A stretch of 64,000 nucleotides of DNA from Symbiodinium natans. Its lineage: Eukaryota; Sar; Dinophyceae; Suessiales; Symbiodiniaceae. Numbering within the stretch: position 1 is the first letter of the stretch; each line of letters begins with the position of its first letter. The notes under the pieces were generated by a model. That model did no database searches and was not told the origin of the DNA. It saw nothing but the letters and a program-made list of their open reading frames with translations. Below are positions 1 through 9,580 of this stretch, piece by piece. The stretch spans positions 90,001-154,000 of the forward strand of contig CAJNDS010002380.1 of NCBI GenBank assembly GCA_905221605.1. The letters run 5' to 3'. The position numbers and the translations under genes were made by a program.

Positions 1-199
1 GCTTGCTTGCTTGCTCGTTTCTTTTAATGCGTGGTAACAGCAGTGATTCAAAAAATAAAAAACAAGAAAAAACAAGGAAACAAGGGGCTACTCTCCTCAA
101 CTTCTCTGCTTTCAAATTAGAAAGAAAAATGAACAAGAAAAGCGAGAGGGGGAATTCGACAAGTTCTCTACTCAATTGTTTTTTTTTTGAGGGAGGTTG
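1..199. other. AT-rich leader without recognisable gene
   Basis: Starts with a short GCTT repeat, followed by A-rich and T-rich stretches. I see no protein-like reading frame here; it ends where the large inverted repeat begins. Confidence 0.5.
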
Positions 200-649
200 C
201 TCTCTCTTAGGCAGAAGCCCCTCAACCCCCCACAACACAGCTGAGAGGATCGAGGATCTACGTTTGAGGAGTATGGTTCTATGAGCTTTCGACGCTAAAA
301 TGCATCAGAGTGCAGTTTCAGGTCTCACAGGAGCATCGCTGCAGCCGATTTTGAGGCCAGAACATTTGCTCGTAATCGGAATCGCAACAGGATGCATTCT
401 GAGGCGCGGAGCTGTGGAGTTCCATGCTGTTTCACTCCACAGCTCCGCAGCCTCATCCTGTTGCGATTCCTCCCTCGCAAATGTTCTGGCCTCAAAATCG
501 GCTGCAGCGATGCTCCTGTGAGACCTGAAACTGCACTCTGATGCATTTTAGCGTCGAAAGCTCATAGAACCATACTCCTCAAACGTAGATCCTCGATCCT
601 CTCAGCTGTGTTGTGGGGGGGTTGGGGGGCTTCTGCCTAAGAGAGATGC
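200..649. repeat. 450-bp near-perfect inverted repeat (fold-back)
   Basis: Two arms of about 220 bases each are reverse complements with few differences, centred near 423. The outermost matching words are the TCTCTCTTAGGCAGAAG type on the left and its complement at about 630-648. Because the arms mirror each other, the two strands translate to nearly the same peptide here, which is a palindrome artefact and not a gene. A transcript would form one long hairpin. It could be a fold-back transposon or two head-to-head copies of a short repeat; I found no clear target duplication. Confidence 0.85.
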
Positions 650-651
650 TC

Positions 652-752
652 CATGATGCTTTCATGGTGCGGCAAGAATGAACCGTGATGCTTTCATGAT
701 GCGGCAAAAATGGTTCCGTGATGCTTTCATGATGCGACAAAAATGTTCCTCA
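652..752 (+). repeat. 33-bp tandem repeat, three copies
   Basis: Three consecutive units share the core GATGCTTTCATGATGCGGCA followed by an A-rich stretch and ATG. The array lies directly beside the inverted repeat and immediately before the helicase-like remnant. Confidence 0.8.
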
Positions 753-761
753 TGCTCTGCG

Positions 762-1290
762 GCATGCCCGCACCGTCCGCGCGGGCCACTGCGAGCTGGA
801 CTGGCTCGTGGTCGAGGAGGTCACGCAGCTCGACGTGGGGCTGTGGGCCGACATCGCGGAGCTCTCCGTGAACCGTCGGGCGCGCTTCCTGCTGCTGGGA
901 CTTCCAGCAGCTGCCCGCCGTGCAGGACGCTTTCGGGGGCGCGCCGGTGCTGCGCTCGCTGAAGGACTCGCAGCTGCTGCACGACCTGGCGGGCGGCTGC
1001 GCGCACCAGCTCACGGAGAACCAGCGGTGGCTGCACGTGGACGAGCCGGAGCAGCCGCCGCTGCGGGAGGCCGTGCAGGCGGCGCGGGAGCGTTCCCGCG
1101 GCGGGGCCACCCCGAGCTTTGCGCCAGCGGAGCTGCTGCGCCACACGCGGCTCTGCCACGCGATTACCTATGCCTTGTGCCAGGGCCTCACGCTGCAGGG
1201 GAGGGTGTGGCTCTGCGACGCCGAGAATCCGCACTTCTCGGTGAAGCACCTCTGCGCGGGCGCGTCGCGGGCCACGAGCGCGGACCCGCG
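762..1290 (+). pseudogene. decayed SF1 (PIF1/RecD-like) helicase fragment
   Basis: Two adjacent plus frames together read like the C-terminal half of a superfamily-1 DNA helicase. The first, up to about 900, has VVEEVTQLD (motif II/Walker B position, with E in place of the usual D) and ends with FLLLG. The second, from about 900, continues FQQLPAV, completing a GDFQQLP-like motif III, then LTENQR, later HAITYALCQGLTL (motif V) and a SRATSA-like motif VI near 1275. One frameshift separates the first two motifs and the stretch after ENQR seems deleted. No Walker A/N-terminal half is present on this strand. Related helicases are frequent as decayed copies in dinoflagellate genomes (family knowledge); this one is not expected to be functional. 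Confidence 0.55.
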
Positions 1291-1429
1291 GAGCCATCCC
1301 GGCAATTTTCGGGATGTCCGAGCTGCCAAAAAAACGGGCAGCATTCCCTTCCCCGCAGCCCCCCTGGGGTGGTGAGGTTTCGGGACCGCCCCATTTCCTG
1401 GACGGCTCCCAGTTGCCGAACAGCGCATG

Positions 1430-1933
1430 CATGAGGCGGTTCCGGTCTTTCCGGGTCAGACCGCAGCACATGCGCACGGCTTTGAGAAGCACTTCACGAA
1501 ATGAGCATGCGACCGTGTCAGACACAGTACAACAGTCATCCGGAGGCAGGGGAAGGCGCTCACAAGGCGGTGCTGCAGTCCGAGTGCTCCGGACACGTCG
1601 CGGTTGCGCGCAACGGACTTTGATTCTGCTATCAAGATCCAAGACCACAACGTGAGCTGCGATCTTAAGGTCATCTGCCATGGCCGCCCGAAAGGATTTA
1701 GCTTCCACCGCACCACCGCCATGCACAGGAAGCATGGTCCATGGGCCCACTTGTTTCACAAAGCTGGTTGCGAGAAAAACATCGCCACGGCGAACGCGAG
1801 AGCGAACACTCCACGACGTGGGGAAAGCCCACAGGACGGTGTCAACCTCCGCCACCACGAATCCCGGGGCCACACGCTGGTGGTCGGGACCCAAACGCAA
1901 GGGGCGGCCAAGGAGGGACATAGCACAGACCAA
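1430..1933 (-). CDS. unrecognised minus-strand reading frame
   Basis: An open minus frame of about 165 codons with protein-like composition, including segments such as FVKQVGPWTML and VVLDLDSRIKV, and ending with LTRKDRNRLMHALFGN before it runs into DNA that belongs to the plus-strand helicase remnant. The RNRLMHALFGN tail resembles the segment that precedes the endonuclease domain in some dinoflagellate LINE-like polyproteins, from memory only. If so, this is the N-terminal part of a broken LINE whose endonuclease has been replaced by the helicase fragment. No start codon is convincing. Function not assigned. Confidence 0.3.
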
Positions 1934-2760
1934 TATTTATGGTGAGGACAATCACAACTCGCAACTTGCACCAAAGGCTGCAAAAGCGACACAAACATGC
2001 TCCCGATGTTGCAGGTCACGCGCACTGTCCGACACCGCCTCAAAACGATGGCTCGGGCAGGTTTTTTGACTCCACGCAGCATTCCAAAAAAAACACAGCC
2101 CAAGGTCGGCTGGAGCACCTCGTCAGGTTGACTTCTGCGTTCGCTGCAAGCGTATCAAGATCCCTTGCAGCCCTCAACGAAATCCAGCCTCCTCAGCTTT
2201 GAGTTCTTGACCGTCTCGCGCCTGAGCCGAAGCACGCACGCTGCTTAAACGAAACTGCAAGAGTCTGAAAACTAGACACGGCGATGCTGCATCACACTTG
2301 CTTGTAGAATTTATAGAGCAGCTGCGAGTCATGTGTCTTCCGAGCTGTCGAGCATGTCCTGGGGTTCTGCAAAAGCATATACAGGATTGAGTCAAGAAGT
2401 GCGCAGAATATGGCAGAACACAAGTTGAGGCCCAGACTTAACACGTAGTCTGCCTGCCAGGCTCAGATCAGGCCAGCCCAGAATCGAAGCAGCTGGAAAG
2501 AAGCGCTGAAGGCAAGCAATCCGAAGCAGCTTTTCGCACACCCATAGGAAGCCCGAACGTCGGGCACCCCCCTCGACTTCACTGGGCCGCCCGCCGCAGC
2601 CCCGGGAGCCGCAGCCCCAGGAGCCTACCGCCGGGTGACCGGTCGGTCACACGAGCGTGCCCCCGTGTGCGCGCGCGACAAAAAAAACAAAAAATGCATT
2701 TCGCGCACGTGACTAAAGGACAAAAAATGAGCGCGCGCGCGCGCGCGCGCGACATGCACA
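1934..2760. other. no gene seen; short GC alternating run
   Basis: No convincing reading frame. A perfect alternating GC run occurs at about 2731-2750, which could adopt Z-DNA. Confidence 0.4.
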
Positions 2761-2761
2761 A

Positions 2762-2828
2762 ATGAACGCGTCACGCGGCATGCAGAAATGAACGCGTCAC
2801 GCGGCACGCATGAACGCGTTGCGCGGCA
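2762..2828 (+). repeat. 27-bp tandem repeat with GAACGCGT core
   Basis: Two full units and one shortened unit of an ATGAACGCGTCACGCGGCA-type sequence in direct orientation. The repeat is rich in the palindrome ACGCGT. Confidence 0.7.
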
Positions 2829-2829
2829 T

Positions 2830-3380
2830 GGCTGCCCCCGTTGCCACGGGGTCCTCCACGTGCCTCCAGAGCTCCTCCTGCGGCGGCGGTTCGGTCTCCA
2901 GCCGCGGCTCTCGGCAGTCCCTCCAGGCGCTTCACCTACTTTGGCGCGCCGTCCCGGCGCCGGTGCCGCGTGAGCGCCTCCACGGCGGGCAGGAACTTTC
3001 ACGGCAGGTTCTGGTAGACGAGGCGGTTGGTCTTCAGCGCCACCAAACAGCGCGGCGGCACCCCCCGCAGCGCGCGGCGGATCCTCGCCATCGCCACGCA
3101 CTCGCAGCCCATCACGAAGTTGTGCGCCGGGCGCATGGACCGGTTCGTGAAAAGCTCAGCCCGATGACGTTCACGCTCAGCTTCGCGAAGTGCTCCTCGC
3201 CCTCGGGCCAGGCCCTCCATGACCTCCAGCGCCTGCGCCAGGCAGTCGGGCGCCACGTTACGTTGGCCGTGGTCTGCAGCGACCACTTGCAGTCCGCCCA
3301 GATTCCAGCCCGGGCCGATGTAGCCGCTGCCCGACGAAGTGGTGCACCGGCACCACGTGCTCCGCCTGAAAGGGGCTTCT
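2830..3380 (-). pseudogene. decayed coding fragment, possibly helicase-related
   Basis: The minus strand holds broken protein-like stretches in several frames, among them AHNFVMGCECVAMARIRR followed by LRGVPPRCLVALKT and a C-terminal LVYQNLP. The Cys and aromatic pattern is like regions seen beside SF1 helicases in dinoflagellate retro-copies, which would pair it with the remnant at 762-1290, but on the opposite strand. That link is an impression, not an alignment. Several frame changes show it is not a working gene. Confidence 0.3.
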
Positions 3381-3384
3381 CTTT

Positions 3385-3620
3385 TTCCTGGCCCCGGAAT
3401 GTCTTTTTTCCGACCCCGCGACCTTTTTCAACCCCGGAAAGTCTTTTTTTGGCCTCGGTCTTTTTCCAGGCCTCGTTACGGGGCCCAAAAAAAACAAATG
3501 TCTTTTTGACGACCCTGTTCGCAGCCGTCAAAGAAGGAACGACCGTCTTTTTCTCAACCCCGCAGCGTCTTGCGACCGACCCCGCTTCTTTTTCCGGACC
3601 CCGGAATGTCTTTTTTTCAG
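3385..3620 (+). repeat. degenerate CCCCGGAATGTCTTTTT repeat
   Basis: Units of the form ACCCCGGAA(T/A)GTCTTTTT recur about seven times with irregular spacing. It is low-complexity DNA with no gene of its own. Confidence 0.6.
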
Positions 3621-3699
3621 CCTTTGCCGAACACACAGAGCTTCAAAAAGGAGGTGTAAAATGTTGCTGTAGCATTGCAAGCGAACAGGTGCAGTTCAC

Positions 3700-3800
3700 A
3701 ACTCTAAACTTTAAACCCTAAATCCCAAAACCCTAAACTCTGAATCCCTAAACCCCCAACTTTAAAACCTTAACCCCCAAAAGCTCCAAACGCTACAGTT
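3700..3800 (+). repeat. degenerate telomere-like CCCTAAA tract
   Basis: Imperfect units of CCCTAAA, mixed with CTTTAAA and CTCTAAA. It is an outlier of the large set found after 39 kb and lies beside a minisatellite. Confidence 0.7.
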
Positions 3801-3839
3801 AAAGTTCGACCTAAACCCGAAATTGAGAACTAGGGGCTG

Positions 3840-5265
3840 GTTCCCTGGACAGGTAGGGGGGGCCGGCTTGTGACACAAGCACAGTCCCCCCAACCCCTGC
3901 TCATCTGCGAAATCCATCAGACAAGCAGGGTCCGCCCAACCGCCCTGCTTATCTGGAAACCTGTCAAACAAGCACAGCCCCTCTGCCTTTTGCGAAACCC
4001 GTCCCCCTACCTGTCACACAAGCACAGCCACCCCAGCCCCGCTGCTTATCTGCAACGCCTGTGAAACCTCTCATACAAGCACAGCCCCCTCAACCCCCAA
4101 CCTGCCCCTCTGCCTATTTGCAAACCCTCATACAAGCACAGTCCCCTCAACCCCCCTGCTTATCTGGGGATATACAAGCACAGCCCCTCTGCCTTTTGCG
4201 AAACCCGTCCCCCTACCTGTCACACAAGCACAGTCCCCCCAACCCCCCTGCTTATCTGCAACGCCTGTGAAACCTTTCATACAAGCACAGCCACCTCAAC
4301 CCCCCTGCTTAAAACCTGCCCCTTTGCATCCCCCTACCTGTCACACAAGCACAGTCCTCTCAATTCCCTTGCTTATCTGCAACGCCTGTGAAACTTCTCA
4401 TACAAGCACAGTCCCCTCAACCCCCCTGCTTATCTGGGGATATACAAGCACAGCCCCTCTGCCTTTTGCGAAACCCGTCCCCCTAATCCGAGCATCAGTT
4501 TAATTAATACCCCCACATTTAAAGAATTTTTTTTTGGCCGGAAGCCCGCCGGAAGACTACTTTCCATTAGGGTGGATTTCGTATGGGACAAACCCCCCAC
4601 ATTTAAAGGAATTTTTTTTGGGGGGGTTCACAAATCTGTCGGCAGGCTTCTTGTTTTGCTTGCGGAGACGCAAAGCTACAGCACCTCAGGGATCTGCAGC
4701 CTTTTGTTTTTAATAGAGAATCAATACAGGGCCATGGTCCAACTATTGCGGAACCCTGCATTCCTTATTGTGGAGGGGGGGGGGGGGGCCCCCCCACCAA
4801 TTAAACAGAAGCTCGGATTACCTGTCACACAAGCACAGTCCCCCCAGCCCTCCTGCTTATCTGCAACGCCTGTGAAACCTTTCATACAAGCACAGCCACC
4901 TCAACCCCCCTGCTTATCTGCAAAACCTGCCCCTTTGCGTCCCCCTACCTGTCACACAAGCACAGTCCTCTCAATTCCCTGGCTTATCTGCAACGCCTGT
5001 GAAACTTCTCACACAAGCACAGTCCCCTCAACCCCCCTGCTTATCTGCAAAACCTGTCGCACTGCTTATCTGCGAAACCCGTCCCCCTACTTGTCACACA
5101 AGCACAGTCCTCTCAAGTCGCCTGCATATCTGCAACGCTTGTGAAACCTCTCATACAAGCACAGCCCCCTCAACCCCCCTGCTTATCTGCAAAACCTGTC
5201 GCACTGCTTATCTGCGAAACCCGTCCCCCTACCTGTCACACAAGCACAGTCCTCTCAATTCCCTT
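3840..5265 (+). repeat. minisatellite of CTGCTTATCTGC / ACAAGCACAG units
   Basis: Tandem but irregular units contain CCTGCTTATCTGCAACGCC, then a CTGTGAAAC segment, then a CATACAAGCACAGCCCCCTC-type segment, repeated from 3840 to 4484 and from 4819 to 5265. Frames are long because units lack stops, but the peptides are simple repeats and not proteins. The array is interrupted by the MITE at 4486-4818. The same family recurs inverted at 14570-14885. Confidence 0.85.
4486..4818. mobile_element. 333-bp MITE with TA target duplication (Tc1/mariner-like)
   Basis: The element starts ATCCGAGCATCAGTTTAATT and ends with the reverse complement of ATCCGAGCTTCTGTTTAATT: 18 of 20 terminal bases match. It is flanked by TA on both sides (4484-4485 and 4819-4820). 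Neighbouring minisatellite units show the uninterrupted site as CCCCTACCTGTC with one TA, so the insertion is exact. TA duplication is the mark of the Tc1/mariner superfamily. The interior carries two copies of an ACATTTAAAG-A-T-rich segment and a long G run followed by a C run near the right end. It has no coding capacity, so it is non-autonomous. Confidence 0.85.
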
Positions 5266-5269
5266 GCAC

Positions 5270-5711
5270 ATCCTGGTGGTGGTGGGCCTTGGCGTGTTTG
5301 GGGCCATGGCTTCCAAAACCACCTTTTTGGAGTCCATTTTACGTTGCCGTGGTTGTTGATGTTTCTGACTTGTCCGCTGGTCTGAGGCGGTCCGCCAGAA
5401 AATTATACCACTTTTATTTCTGTTTGCTGTAAATTGCATTTGCTTTCAACTGGAGGTCAAATGTATCTTGTTTAGGGAAAATTCAATCTCACTTCATCTC
5501 TGGTGAAGTAAGTGAATCAAGAATCTATCTCAAAACCGGATGCAAAACACTAATCAATCAGACTCATTCACAATCACACCTTTTTCATGCCGGTGGCAGA
5601 AGATCTTGGGGAAAGTTCGAGTAGAACTCCCAGCGCACCATACCTACGGCATGCGTGCTGCATCCAAATGCTTTGGATACGGGACATGACATCAGGAGAT
5701 GATCATGCCTC
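5270..5711. other. 3' flank of the 5.7-10.9 kb retroelement
   Basis: No protein-like frame. It follows the RT-RNase H stop codon on the minus strand. I looked for a tyrosine recombinase or integrase frame here and saw none, and recognised no terminal repeat by eye. Confidence 0.4.
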
Positions 5712-7696
5712 TCACAACCCCCAAGACTCAAAGGCGTGATCAACGAGTGTATCAAGATCGATCGTGAATTCTTTGCCCAGCTCCGGATCTTTAGAGCCGC
5801 GTGAGGGGGCATCTGCCACGTTTGAGCAGGTGTTCACGCGTTCAAACCAGATGTTAAGCCCAAGCTCGTCACACAGCACATGAACATGCTGAGCAATCGC
5901 TTCTCCATACTTGTTGCTTGAAATTCCGGCAACCATACAGGCCAGGGCACCCTCGTTGTCAGTAAACACAACGAGGTTGGTACTGCGAATGAGCGGAGCC
6001 CACAACCTGAGTCCGACAAGGATGGCTAAGCATTCGTACTCGAAAATGGGGTTGCCGCTCTCAGGATTCATGCGACGTCTCACATGCTCAGACGCGCGGT
6101 CACTGAAAAAGCCCATCTTCGAACCCACTTCATTAACAAGAACACCACCCAAGCCTATGTTATCACCCTCACAAGAGGCATCGACATAAAGATGCATGGT
6201 AGTCAAGATGTTGGCGCAGATCACCCTGGGCGGTGAGAAGTTGACTCGATCGCGCAACCTTAGTAGGGCTACCCTGGTGCACTCATCCAGGTGTCCTCCC
6301 CCTCGTTGCACAAACCGCGACAGTTGGTTGTAGGCTGTTCCAGCAACCTTTCCAGCTATCTGGTTTTCAGCAAACTGGAGTCGGCCCCTGATGCGCTCGC
6401 CATCCTTTTGCGTGAGGTAACCAGACGAGAGGATGTCGGACAAGGCCTCGAAGATCTCGTCTCGCCTCGACTCCGTGTTACACAGAGTGATACGTCCGAG
6501 ACGGGATTCAGACAAGTCGAACTTCAACCCCAACACTTTTGCACAGGAGTCGAACACAGATTCTTTGTCTTCGGCGACATCCCACCCCAACAAGCGGAAT
6601 ACTAGGCAAACACCAATGTCGAAGAGGCGGGCCAGAGGAGCCAGCTCCACACCCACAAAGTCGTCAAAATAAACGTTGATGTGGCACAAGAACAGCACTA
6701 CAAGGACTTTCCATATTTTTAGTGACACCCGGCAAAATGCGTGCACACTGTGCCGTGATCCAAACGGAAGAACCTTTTGTCGGAAAATTCGGGGACATTT
6801 CCCTTTTGGGTCGTAGACGCACAAGAAACTGTCCTCCAGCGCCTCCAGGGATAGTGGAAGGTTTTTGTAGGCCTGGTGAAGGTCCCAGGACTTCAAGAGA
6901 AGTTGGTGCAACCTGCACTTTGCATCGGCCCTCAGTCGACGGGCCAAACCTGATGCTATGCAGTCGGCGGTGTGCACGGTGATTGTGTCGTACGATGAAG
7001 ATGTGGCATTCAAACCACTTTCAAGGTAGTTATCGATGGGCCGTGTTTTGTTATTCTGCACAACGCCAAAGCGCCTGGTCAACAAAGAGCTGGCCCCCAA
7101 GTCGCTCTCTTTCAGCGGCCCGTCCAGCCACCCCCGCTCCACCTCGTCCAAGGTGACTCGGTAAGTCTCAGCATCCACCACATCATCGCCTGAGCTCTTG
7201 GTGGAGTTTAGGATGCCCTTCCGCATTCGTTGTGCTGACCCTCGCAGGTCATCGACCGCCATGGTGGCAGCTGTACGCTTAGCGCGGAACTCAGGGCAGT
7301 AGGGGATCGGGCCTCCTAAAGCAAAACCCTTAGACATATCCGCAACCAACGACGGATCATTGTGGCCGGCAGCCTCAATCATCTCGCCGAAAAGAAGCAG
7401 CCTTTTCTTGCTCAAGGTTTTCGCACAGTGCTTGGGCAGTGTCTCCTTATACACACGTTCTTGCTCGTCGAGCTCTGCGGCTCGCCCTAGCCACTGACGT
7501 AAAGCTTCAGTCCTACTGGCACCAACGGTGTGCATGCCCTCCGACGCCAAGAAGTCAATCGTTTGCTGCAACTCAGGTGGAACTCCCGAACTCATAAGAC
7601 GCGGGTGCTTAGCCTCAAGCGCTTGCTCGATGAATTCATCGCACGTCCACGGTACTCCAACCCACGTCCTAAACCTATCGGGCCTAATGGGGGGGA
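5712..7696 (-). CDS. DIRS-like reverse transcriptase-RNase H, reached by -1 frameshift
   Basis: Third reading unit of the retroelement; it would copy element RNA into DNA. Residue numbers count from position 7766. Reverse transcriptase: RRFGVVQNNKTRPID (about 231), a WDLHQAY motif with the first catalytic Asp at 295, LPFGSRHSV (333), and the YFDDF active site at 366-370. RNase H follows: VDAS (Asp 529), EYE (about 576-578), FTDNEG (Asp 603) and a final NVADAPSRG. The YFDD box and RNase H resemble DIRS-type and related dinoflagellate elements more than copia or gypsy. No integrase and no tyrosine recombinase was found downstream. The frame is -1 relative to the methyltransferase/oxygenase frame and overlaps it by about 175 bases, so it is probably made as a frameshift extension. 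Stop is TGA. About 680 codons are open, so the copy may be young. Confidence 0.8.
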
Positions 7697-9577
7697 GCCT
7701 TCCTCGGGCCCTGCCGGTGAGGAGGCTTGGTGTCCTGGCTGTTCGGGTAAAGCAAACCCCACACACTGCAGCTCAGCCGTTTGGTCTGCAGTCAAGCGAT
7801 CTGTGTGATTGGTGGTGTAGGCAACAAGTATGTCACGTGTCGCCCCATGCCTGGGCATTGCACAGTGCTTCTGGTGGGGGTTAAACAGGATCCGGTTGGA
7901 CTCGAACTTCAGCTCACAGCCCATCAAGTCAGGCACGTTCGGATCTGGGCAGGGCACGTCCCCAAGCTCATTGTGTATCCAAATTCCACCCTCGAAAGAT
8001 GAAAGTTTTAAAACACAGTTAGGGAAACCTTGGGCATTGTTTTTGTCAACATGAACCCCTCCTTGAAGGTTTCGTCCAAGCATGATGGCTGAGAACGGAT
8101 GCCCTGGTGCATGCTGTTTTACGAACTGACACAGCATAGTACTGACAGCCGGGTTGAGCCGCAGGTTAGTCCTAACCCCGGTAGCCCCTCCCTGTGCATA
8201 GGCCCCTGTGGACCACGAAAACTCATCATCCAGGCCAGCACCTCTGGCCAAGCGATCCGACTTCAAGAGCTGGAACAGCTGAGTTACATCATCAGCCAAG
8301 ATAGTTTTCTGTTGAAGGCACACAGAGGCGAACTGCTCGACGGGGCAGTTCGGGTTTCCCTGATTCCTACTGCTTGGCTGGGATGAAGGTCCAGAACGCG
8401 GCGTCTCTCCACCCCCAAGTGCAACACGACGCAATATACGAGAACCCATGGGCAGCTCTGGCAAAGGCGGGTCACACGCGGCTGAGGGCGGAACAGGCAC
8501 GGCCACGGGCAGCTTGGCTGAAGCAGGCAAGAGGTCATGGTCAGATGTCACAACGACCACATCACGGAACTCAGCGACCATAGGAGCAACCTTCTTGCCA
8601 CGGGGCTGGGAGCCGAGACTGACCTGGGCCGCTCTATGTTGCTGCCGAACCTCATCTGACAGGGAACGAGCAGGCAGCTGGAACCCACGCCGGCAGAGCT
8701 CCTCAAGCAGGAGTGCGGCGACCGCCTTGCACAACCCAAGCGGGTAAGCGGTCTCCTCACTAGTAGCATAGCGGAACTTAGACACACGACCCCAAGGCAG
8801 ATGCTTATGGGAGGCGGACTCGCCAGGGCATGTCAGGTTGAGTTGGTCGAAGGCTGGCACGTTGTGCACCCACAACGTATGCTTGGGGCAGCTGCCCCCG
8901 TAGCAACAATGGTCAAACACAGCTTCCCGCAAGGACAGACCGGAGGTGCCCTGACGCCACGCAGTGGTCTGCCACATGAAAGAATTCAGGGGATTCTCGC
9001 AGCTGACAAGCTTGCCGGCAAGAACCGCCCGTTTCAGGGCTGCAGCGGACACGCCATAGAGGCGGTTGGCCGCAGCCACACGTTGAGCCAAACGGTCAGG
9101 AAGCCCGGGTAGGCCATCAGGAAAGGTATCATCCCGACACGGTTCGGGATCGTGATCGGTCTCTTGGATCAGGCGAGCACGGGAGCTCGTGCCACACGGT
9201 GGTGCAAAATGCACATAAAGACAAAAAGGGTTGTCGATCATATCATGCAAAAGCTGTACATCAAAATCACGAGTGAGATCAAGTTTGACCATGGGACAAG
9301 GGCAACGCCTGGGGATCCGATGATCGACGCCACAGGAATCTTGCAAGCCCACGGCACGAAGGGCCACAGTGAGACGAGCGCTGCCCGCAAACACTTCAAG
9401 AGCATGGAAAACAGTCAGCTGCTTGCTACCGCCAGGGTGAGCTGCACTTTCTGAAAGGGGAACATCAGGCCGGGCAGGCAACACCTCCACCGGCAACAAG
9501 CCAGCAGGCACAGCAGCCTCTTCCACAGGGGCCGCAGGCTGAGGGTGGGAACATGAAGTGATTGCGGGCTCCGCCAG
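7592..9577 (-). CDS. retroelement methyltransferase-like plus 2OG-Fe(II) oxygenase-like protein
   Basis: Open in the same frame as Gag, directly after its UGA, with no early ATG, so it is probably translated by stop readthrough. Residues count from 9526. A C5-cytosine-methyltransferase-like domain spans about 38-275: motif I LEVFAGSARLTVAL (43-56), acidic VDH (67-69), LDLT (82-85), motif IV FAPPCGTSSRAR with the candidate catalytic Cys 111, motif VI-like SCENP (175-179), and a motif X-like YPLGLCKAVA (261-270). A Pro/Ser-rich linker follows. A second domain (about 465-575) has the double-stranded beta-helix signature of 2-oxoglutarate/Fe(II) dioxygenases: HVD at 492-494, LSSFEGG, distal His near 551-554, and ATRDILVAY with Arg 564. 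TET/JBP enzymes share this pattern. Methylation-related domains in dinoflagellate retroelements have been described; the pairing with an oxygenase is what stands out. Enzyme activity and substrate are inference. A target recognition domain is not obvious. Confidence 0.65.
   Translation of the reverse strand: MAEPAITSCSHPQPAAPVEEAAVPAGLLPVEVLPARPDVPLSESAAHPGGSKQLTVFHALEVFAGSARLTVALRAVGLQDSCGVDHRIPRRCPCPMVKLDLTRDFDVQLLHDMIDNPFCLYVHFAPPCGTSSRARLIQETDHDPEPCRDDTFPDGLPGLPDRLAQRVAAANRLYGVSAAALKRAVLAGKLVSCENPLNSFMWQTTAWRQGTSGLSLREAVFDHCCYGGSCPKHTLWVHNVPAFDQLNLTCPGESASHKHLPWGRVSKFRYATSEETAYPLGLCKAVAALLLEELCRRGFQLPARSLSDEVRQQHRAAQVSLGSQPRGKKVAPMVAEFRDVVVVTSDHDLLPASAKLPVAVPVPPSAACDPPLPELPMGSRILRRVALGGGETPRSGPSSQPSSRNQGNPNCPVEQFASVCLQQKTILADDVTQLFQLLKSDRLARGAGLDDEFSWSTGAYAQGGATGVRTNLRLNPAVSTMLCQFVKQHAPGHPFSAIMLGRNLQGGVHVDKNNAQGFPNCVLKLSSFEGGIWIHNELGDVPCPDPNVPDLMGCELKFESNRILFNPHQKHCAMPRHGATRDILVAYTTNHTDRLTADQTAELQCVGFALPEQPGHQASSPAGPEEGSPPLGPIGLGRGLEYRGRAMNSSSKRLRLSTRVL
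7688..7694 (-). promoter_or_regulatory. candidate -1 frameshift slippery heptamer C CCC CCA
   Basis: Within the overlap of the two frames, the upstream frame reads TCC CCC CCA, which fits the X XXY YYZ pattern with X and Y = C. Slipping one base back gives CTC CCC CCC ATT, which continues without a stop into the RT frame. A downstream pseudoknot was not evaluated. A simple single-base mutation in a C run is the alternative. Confidence 0.5.
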
Positions 9578-9580
9578 TCA
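9578..9580 (-). promoter_or_regulatory. in-frame UGA with C-context between Gag and Pol
   Basis: The Gag frame ends CCC GCT TGA CTG and the same frame stays open for about 660 more codons. UGA followed by C, and especially UGA CUA, is a known leaky stop context in viruses and retroelements; UGA CUG is close to it. This suggests programmed readthrough to make a Gag-Pol fusion. A nonsense mutation is the alternative. Confidence 0.5.

Noticed and set aside
300-546. Matching 73-codon frames on both strands
   Set aside because: They mirror each other because the region is an inverted repeat; no coding evidence.
3870-5144. Several 70-190 codon frames with repeated PQPPCLSA/ICNACETSHTS blocks
   Set aside because: Minisatellite units without stops; the inverted copy at 14.6 kb gives the same peptides on the other strand.
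3840-5265. CRISPR-like array
   Set aside because: Unit lengths and spacers are irregular and spacers are themselves repeats; eukaryotic context; no cas genes.
5270-5711. Tyrosine recombinase or integrase for the DIRS-like element
   Set aside because: No R-H-R-Y or DDE-type frame on either strand.
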